Shown here: in pieces, positions 50,601 to 64,000 of the stretch
Position numbering within the stretch: position 1 is the first letter of the stretch
Layout: each line of letters begins with the position of its first letter
Source: Lanius collurio
Taxonomy: Eukaryota > Chordata > Aves > Passeriformes > Laniidae
Direction: 5' to 3'
Assembly: GCA_020086605.1 (NCBI GenBank)
Contig: JACBWW010000039.1
Span: 4,907,798 to 4,971,797, forward strand
Length of the DNA stretch: 64,000 nt
Notes under the pieces: generated by a model
Told to the model about the DNA's origin: nothing
Database searches by the model: none
What the model saw: only the letters and a program-made list of their open reading frames with translations
Translations under genes and position numbers: made by a program

Positions 50601-51479
50601 CACGGGCAGAACTTCAGCCCCACCACACTTGGTGACCTCAGTGTCCCCCTGCAGACCCCTGAGGAGCAACTCACACAGCCCCTTGAGTCCTCAGCACTGC
50701 TCCAGAGTCCCCAGGAGATGCCAGGTAGGAGCTGTTTAATTTAATATTAATATTGGGTCAGGTGGAACAAAAATCTCTGGATCTCAGGCAGCTCCCTGAG
50801 CAATCAAACCACAAAGGAACTGCCCAAGGGAAGGACTTGGGAGTTTGGCCATTCTGTAAGCAGTGAAAGGAAAGAGGAAAAATAACTAAACTTCATTTTC
50901 TTGGTTTGCTCTACAAAGAAGAATATGTGGCTTTCTTTATAAAAGCTACAATTCTGCTTCTAATACCCGAGTTTAAGAAAAACTCTTAGTCTAAAATTTT
51001 GGTTTGCAAAGGTCATTGCAATCATTGTTAAAAACCACTTTCTACTAGAAATAAGCTCTACAGAAGGCAAAGGAACCAGGTGTGCAGTTTGTCTCCTTAA
51101 AGCAGTTTCTGCTTTAAAAACAAAATAAAAATCTGTACAGAGACTGAGGGCTATGATACACATCTTCCTCAAAGCGAGCAGCTCGTTTACATTCACTTCA
51201 GGATGGCTCTGAGGAAGCTCCAGGAGAGGAATACATTCCTGATGGCTCCTGCTTTGTCAGCAGAGGAAAATTGCCTCCAACTTCCACAGCAAATTTTTGG
51301 GGTTTTTGCTTTTTTGGAAGAAACTGAAATTACAAAATAGGGCAAAGATCCTGACCTAAGCAGTGTAAAACTGCACCATCTTCTTCCCAAATTACTTCCA
51401 TGGGCAAGGAACTGCCAAGGCTCCTGCAATCCTGATGGTTCAGACTGTCAGAGACAGCCTGGCTTCCATTTCTGGAGGA
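50601..51479. other. Sequence between the CpG-rich segment and the presumed AMOT 3'UTR end
   Basis: Composition shifts from GC-rich to AT-rich at about 50.74 kb. No gene or repeat was recognised. It may be part of a longer AMOT 3'UTR. Confidence 0.55.
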
Positions 51480-51493
51480 GACAGTTGCTGTAT

Positions 51494-51499
51494 TTTATT
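51494..51499 (-). promoter_or_regulatory. AMOT: Candidate distal polyadenylation signal of AMOT
   Basis: The gene strand reads CTGTAAATAAAATACAGC at this point, a canonical AATAAA in an A/T-rich setting. It is followed within 35-45 bases by CTGTCTCTGACAGTCTG, a plausible U/G-rich downstream element. It would give a 3'UTR of about 2.6 kb, a normal length for this gene family. The choice between this signal and others further left is inference. Confidence 0.4.
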
Positions 51500-54004
51500 T
51501 ACAGAAAACTATTATGTCCTTTCTGATTTGTAAAAAATAAATTACAGTGGCACTTCATTTGAAAGCAGTGTGCTGCAAGGAGGAGAAACCAATTATTTTC
51601 ACCTAAACAGCCAATTCTGATTGAGGAAAAGCAGTTTCCTGAAAGAGGTTTTATCTATAAAAGATTCTTGCACATTCTAAAAAAGATTCAAAAGATTCAC
51701 ATTTTCCCAGACATTTTAGAATTAATGTGAATCAAGTGAATTATAACTGTTTCTTTAGAGCCCTACAGTTGTAAAACTTCTTTCCAGCTGCTGAGAAGTA
51801 CTTGTAAAGATGGAATTTAACTTTTCCTGACTCTAAAAGAAGAGAAAAGCATTCGAACATTTCTCCTCCCCACACACAAACACTCAATGGCATTTGATTT
51901 CCCTTGTTGTTCATTTTAAACCAACCCACAAAATACAATATCCATATTTATGCTGAAATGGCAAAAAGATGGACACCTTGAGCTCATGAGAAAAGCTGCA
52001 TTTTCAACAACTGGGGGGGAGAAAAAGAAATCACTTCAAATCATCCAGGGTGGGCATTACTTCATAAAATGGGATGGAATTAAGCCAAGAGAAATAAAAG
52101 ACATTCTCAGGGATGAGAATGAAGTGGCTGTGGCCAGTGTGCCTGGAAAAGAGTGGGGAATGGTTCGGAGGGAAGGAAGGTCTGGAACTGCCTGGGAAGT
52201 TGCTGTCCCACGTGGCAGAGCGAGGCAAAGCCTGGCAGTGCAGCTCTGCAGTGCCTGGAGCTGGGCTGATGGAAGGAAGGGGTCTGTGCCTGGCTGGGCT
52301 GCACTGACCCAGAGCACCTCCTACCCCACTCTTGGCCATCTCTGCCTTCTGCAGGACTGGGAGTATGGCCTGGAGAACCCTGACCAGCAGCAAATCTGCT
52401 AGAAACGATGGGAAGTGTTTTCCTTGGCTTTTAAGTGATTATTGTCAGAAGGAAAACTCAGGGCTGGCCTTCAGGCACCACCTGTGCAGAGAGGGGCACT
52501 TCCTCTCCACTCCCACTGTGGAACTCCTGTGATCCCTGTTGGTCTGGCAAGGGCATTTCAACTGGACACTGCAGCAGTAGTGGCAAACGGGAATTAAAGA
52601 CATTCACTAACTCTGTGACAATTAATTGCTGGATTTCCTTATTTCTAGGGTGAAACGATCTGAAATGAAAATTTTGCCACTCTAAAAGCTGAAACTAGCC
52701 AGGTTCCCAGTGTGTGACCACTGGCTAATTAAATATTTTAACAATCAAGTACAAAAAAAAAAAGTAGTTTTTAACAGAAATTAATATTGAAGTGTTTTAA
52801 TAAAATGCAAAGACAGTAACAAAAAAAAAATACTCATGTATTTCTATTGGTCTTAATCTCTCCTAATAGTTTCTGTAACCAAAGCACTGCTGCATCTGTG
52901 CTAGCTCCCAAAAATCTGGAAGTGAACCTCATGACTTAAACATGTAACTTCCTTCTGTAATACCTCTGGGACTTTCTTTAAGCTGCTCTCTCCACTCAGA
53001 TGAATTCAAGAACTATTTTGGAAGGAGAGAATCTGCCATCTGAACCTTTGCATGGAGCTTCTCTTTAAAGCTCTACCTCTGAGGCTTTGCTATATGAAAA
53101 AGAATCCAGTCTCTCCAGAAAGGAGGGACTTACAAAGTTGAAGGGCATTTGAAATACAGGAAAGTCTGCTACAGAGAAAGATCTGCACAGATGCAGGAGA
53201 TTAAGCTGCTAACTCTGAAAAACAACAGGGCTTCCCACTTGAACTATGGTAAATTTGGAGTAGTTTCACTAAAGCAAATGGAATTACAATGTCAGAAATC
53301 TGATCTAACAGATCAGGGCTGGGCCTGTAAATTGTCCTTATTAATTTATGTAAAACATGAATGCAATATATTATTTACTATCCACTGTACAAATTATTGA
53401 AAAAGTACTTAAGTATAAAAGTGTGGCAAATCTTGCAAAAAGAACTACAAATATGAAATGCGACATTAATCACCGGAGTCACTTGTTTTAATATAGAAAT
53501 AATAAAGAAAGGAATTTGGGAAGTAAAAAAAAATGTTACCACTCTGAAAATGGAATTCTTTTCAGCCTATGAACATGAAATATCTATTCTTACACTGAAA
53601 GAGGGAAATCTCCCTTGATCACAGCTCAGATTTATAAAAGCTTCCCAGAACACCTGTACTCTAAAACCACTAAGTGATGCTCACAACGATGTCCCTGGCT
53701 CTGATAATTTTAAGGCCATTAAGCTCACCTTACTACATTCAAGCTAGATGTGTAACCAGCACTTGTGAGAGCAGGTACTTCTGCTTAAGAGACTTTAAAA
53801 ACACTGAAATGAAATATCAGATGTAGTGCACCTAAGTTCTAGTATTTTTCTGCAGATGTTATCAGATCCAGTACTTAAAAAATAAAGGGGGGAAACTTTC
53901 AAAAAACAACTGTTATGGGTTTTTTTATAATTTAGAACAAATTATAAATTAACCTGTCCAAACTTTTGAGACATAATATACAAGAACAAACAGCTGAGTG
54001 TTCT

Positions 54005-54010
54005 TTTATT
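54005..54010 (-). promoter_or_regulatory. AMOT: Candidate proximal polyadenylation signal of AMOT
   Basis: The plus strand reads tttatt, which is AATAAA on the gene strand, 90 bases after the stop codon. It is followed on the minus strand by a T/G-rich element (TGTTTGTTCTTG) about 15-25 bases further on, the arrangement expected of a functional cleavage site. Use of this site would leave a 3'UTR of only about 110-120 nucleotides. Confidence 0.4.
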
Positions 54011-54099
54011 ACTCAGGTACTACATTTTTTTTCCCAACAAAAATGTCTTTTAAAAATTTCTTGCTACTGTTATCCCAGCTCAGATCCTGGTACAGCCTT

Positions 54100-54200
54100 T
54101 CAGATGAGGTATTCTACCATCTCTCCATCTGGGAGGTCCTGCCCCACAGTCTGAACAGGGGCTTTTCTTTCAAGAGTGCTGGAGTGGAAGAGTGGCCCAT
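54100..54200 (-). CDS. AMOT: AMOT terminal coding exon F with PDZ-binding tail and stop
   Basis: This 101-bp coding part is preceded by CATCACATAG|ATGGGC. AT completes Asp after the G of exon E. The peptide is [12 protein letters not shown], then [20 protein letters not shown], and TGA occupies 54102-54100. The final EYLI is the ligand by which angiomotin binds PDZ scaffolds such as PATJ and MUPP1 at tight junctions. EYLI and the KTDGPxFHSxTLERK context fit AMOT; from memory AMOTL1 ends EVLI and AMOTL2 ends EILI. The paralogue call rests on these residues and on exon B, not on synteny, because no neighbouring gene lies in the window. The exon is short enough to be missed by gene finders, but phase, length and similarity agree completely. 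Confidence 0.93.
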
Positions 54201-55200
54201 CTATGTGATGAGGAAAAACAAGAGACAGACAATTAAAGGTGTAACTTCAATGAGGTTAGAAATAGGACATTAACATTTTAAGTCATCTTGTATCATTGCC
54301 CAAAGACAGCTAATAACTTTTTCAGTTTTAAAAAATTTAATTCCCACATATGCAGCCAGATAAATAAAGCCATTTGATCAAATTCCATTTGGGTACCTCC
54401 CACTGACACACAACTCCACATAAAACTGGAGTGACTGCATTTAAACCAATGCAGTCAGGGTAGATTTTCACCACCAGACCTGTTCTCCCTCGATATCCAT
54501 TAAACAGCACAGCATGAGCAGGAGGCAGAGCCCAGGCAAACTCTCTCTGCCATAAAGAACAACAGCATTGTAATGTGTCTGTAAGGAGAAGAGGAAAGGT
54601 TGTGTAATCTGCATTGATTTGGCAGAGTGGGCTGGAAAATGAGCAGCTCTTGCCAGCTGGGAGCTCTGTGGGAAGCAAATTCAGCTCCTGTGACAGTCAC
54701 TGTCAACTGGATCTCCAAGGCTGAAGTTGGTCCTGTGACTGGGATGGTACCAAGACAGCTTTATTGTGATAGTTCCCTCTCTGGCTTCTCCCTCCCCTTC
54801 TCTGAGTGCACCTGGCTTTGGATGCCCACTCAATGCAATGGCCAGTTGGAACATCCCATTTTCATGTGTTTAAACCCCACATCCTACTCACAACTTACTT
54901 CAGAGCAGACACTGACTCAGAGACTGCCCAGGGATTTGCACCTCCCTGTTCTCAATTCTCAAATCTTGCTGCACCTCCCTGCCCAGTGTGCCCACGCTTA
55001 TGCTACCACTCTTCAAGCTTTTTTTTTCCTTCAGAGCATTTGAGACCACTCAGAACACCATCACACTTGTCCCTGAAATTCAACTGTCCTCACAAAAACT
55101 AAATCCAGTTTGCCTGGATGGAGAAAGGGATGTCAGGGCTGCTCCAGAGGTGGGGAGTGGGTGGCAGGGCCCCCCTGGGACTGGGGCTGAGCTCTGTTAC
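54201..55200 (-). other. AMOT: AMOT intron between exons E and F
   Basis: This phase-1 intron of 1,000 bp starts GTAACA and ends CATCACATAG. Its first 68 bases continue the reading frame of exon E to a stop at 55133, so retention would produce a C terminus without the PDZ ligand. No repeat was recognised. Confidence 0.85.
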
Positions 55201-55425
55201 CTGTTTTCTCTGCACTGTAGGTCAGGTTGCTGCTGGGGAGTCGTGCTGGGGTGGGAGCTGCAGGGGAAGGAGCAGCTTTGCCCTGCTCACTGCCCCTGTC
55301 TGTCTGGGTGCTGCAGTCTCTGCTGCCTGTCTTCGAGTGGGCCGACAGCAACGGCGTGGAGGGAAGGACAGGAGAGGGGGTGGAGGGGATGGATTCGGAG
55401 CGATATTCTGTTCCCAGGAGAACAC
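55201..55425 (-). CDS. AMOT: AMOT coding exon E (Pro/Ser/Ala-rich linker)
   Basis: This exon is 225 bp: GT completes Gly, 74 codons follow, and the terminal G starts an Asp codon. The borders are CCCACGCAG|GTGTTC and AAACAG|GTAACA. The peptide begins [20 protein letters not shown], passes through the conserved [20 protein letters not shown] block and ends with [13 protein letters not shown]. Between DRG and the last block there are only about 25 residues of Ser/Ala/Pro-rich sequence. In the human protein, as I remember it, this spot carries an Ala-rich expansion of well over 100 residues; here it is compact. The frame stays open past the donor for 22 more codons to a TGA at 55133-55135, so intron retention would give an alternative C terminus. 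Confidence 0.92.
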
Positions 55426-57038
<1,613 letters not shown>

Positions 57039-57161
57039 CTTCCCTCCATGTCGAGACATCTCCTGTTGGCCAGCAGGATCTCCTCCTCCTCCTTCTGGAT
57101 GCGAGCCTCCAGCGAGGTGTCGTAGCTGGGGTTGGGCGAGTGGCTGATCACCGTCGTGTCC
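57039..57161 (-). CDS. AMOT: AMOT internal coding exon C
   Basis: This exon is 123 bp. It begins with G, completing the AG of exon B to AGG (Arg), then has 40 codons and ends in AG, so both borders are phase 2. The acceptor is TTGTTCCCAG|GGACAC and the donor is GGAAG|GTAAAG. The peptide starts [20 protein letters not shown] and continues through an acidic helix ([15 protein letters not shown]) to LDMEG. It belongs to the conserved C-terminal half of angiomotins, between the coiled coil and the Ser-rich region. [10 protein letters not shown] is the form I associate with AMOT; AMOTL1 has a DTTIINHSRN-like version. The exon length is a multiple of three and its borders have equal phase, so skipping it would keep the frame. 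Confidence 0.95.

Positions 57162-64000
<6,839 letters not shown>

Larger units (their letters stand above)
51480..54099 (-). other. AMOT: Probable AMOT 3' untranslated region
   Basis: The sequence immediately downstream of the TGA is AT-rich, free of CR1 insertions, and has no convincing reading frame in either orientation, all typical of a vertebrate 3'UTR. It contains several short A/T runs. Two AATAAA hexamers on the gene strand could end the transcript, at 54010-54005 and 51499-51494. The left boundary is drawn about 15 bases past the distal hexamer. The mature end is inferred, because no transcript evidence is available, and a longer 3'UTR running towards 50.0 kb cannot be excluded. Confidence 0.45.

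Noticed and set aside
50067..50744. 225-residue plus-strand open frame across the second gap
   Set aside because: It contains the poly-C run and N, has GC-driven composition, and resembles no protein known to me.

Overview
This window is vertebrate, almost certainly avian and probably passerine, nuclear DNA. The evidence is (i) at least fifteen 3'-truncated CR1 LINE copies of the bird type, whose 3' ends run into the ATTCTRTGATTCTATGA-like tail; (ii) one solo endogenous-retrovirus LTR with an intact target-site duplication; and (iii) a split vertebrate gene with GT-AG introns. There is no bacterial-style gene organisation, CRISPR array, operon or phage-like cluster. Two assembly gaps (runs of N) are present.

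The only protein-coding gene I can support lies on the minus strand between about 54.1 and 60.8 kb. It is the 3' half of an angiomotin-family gene, best matched to AMOT. Six coding exons join in perfect phase (60830-60681, 59216-59026, 57161-57039, 56400-56168, 55425-55201, 54200-54100) and give about 340 C-terminal residues. These cover the end of the coiled coil, the Angiomotin_C region, a short Pro/Ser/Ala-rich linker and the PDZ-binding tail EYLI followed by TGA. The 5' exons, which carry the PPxY motifs and most of the coiled coil, lie beyond the right edge. The 3'UTR runs leftwards from 54099; a proximal AATAAA (54010-54005) and a distal one (51499-51494) are candidate ends.

Everything from 1 to about 50 kb looks like intergenic sequence downstream of AMOT. 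None of its open frames resembles a known protein to me. It holds the CR1 fragments, the solo LTR (6040-6677), a roughly 40-bp-period minisatellite (21790-22335), several CpG-dense patches (about 21.54-21.73, 36.83-36.91, 43.78-44.24, 44.86-45.26 and 50.28-50.60 kb) and microsatellites. It also holds a perfect 64-bp inverted repeat on either side of the first gap (37804-37867 and 38234-38297).

The most noteworthy items are the gap-flanking inverted repeat, the compact C-terminal linker of this AMOT compared with the long Ala-rich one I recall in mammalian AMOT, the retained-intron reading frame that would remove the PDZ ligand, and the gene-less CpG-dense patches. I did not find a new multi-gene system.
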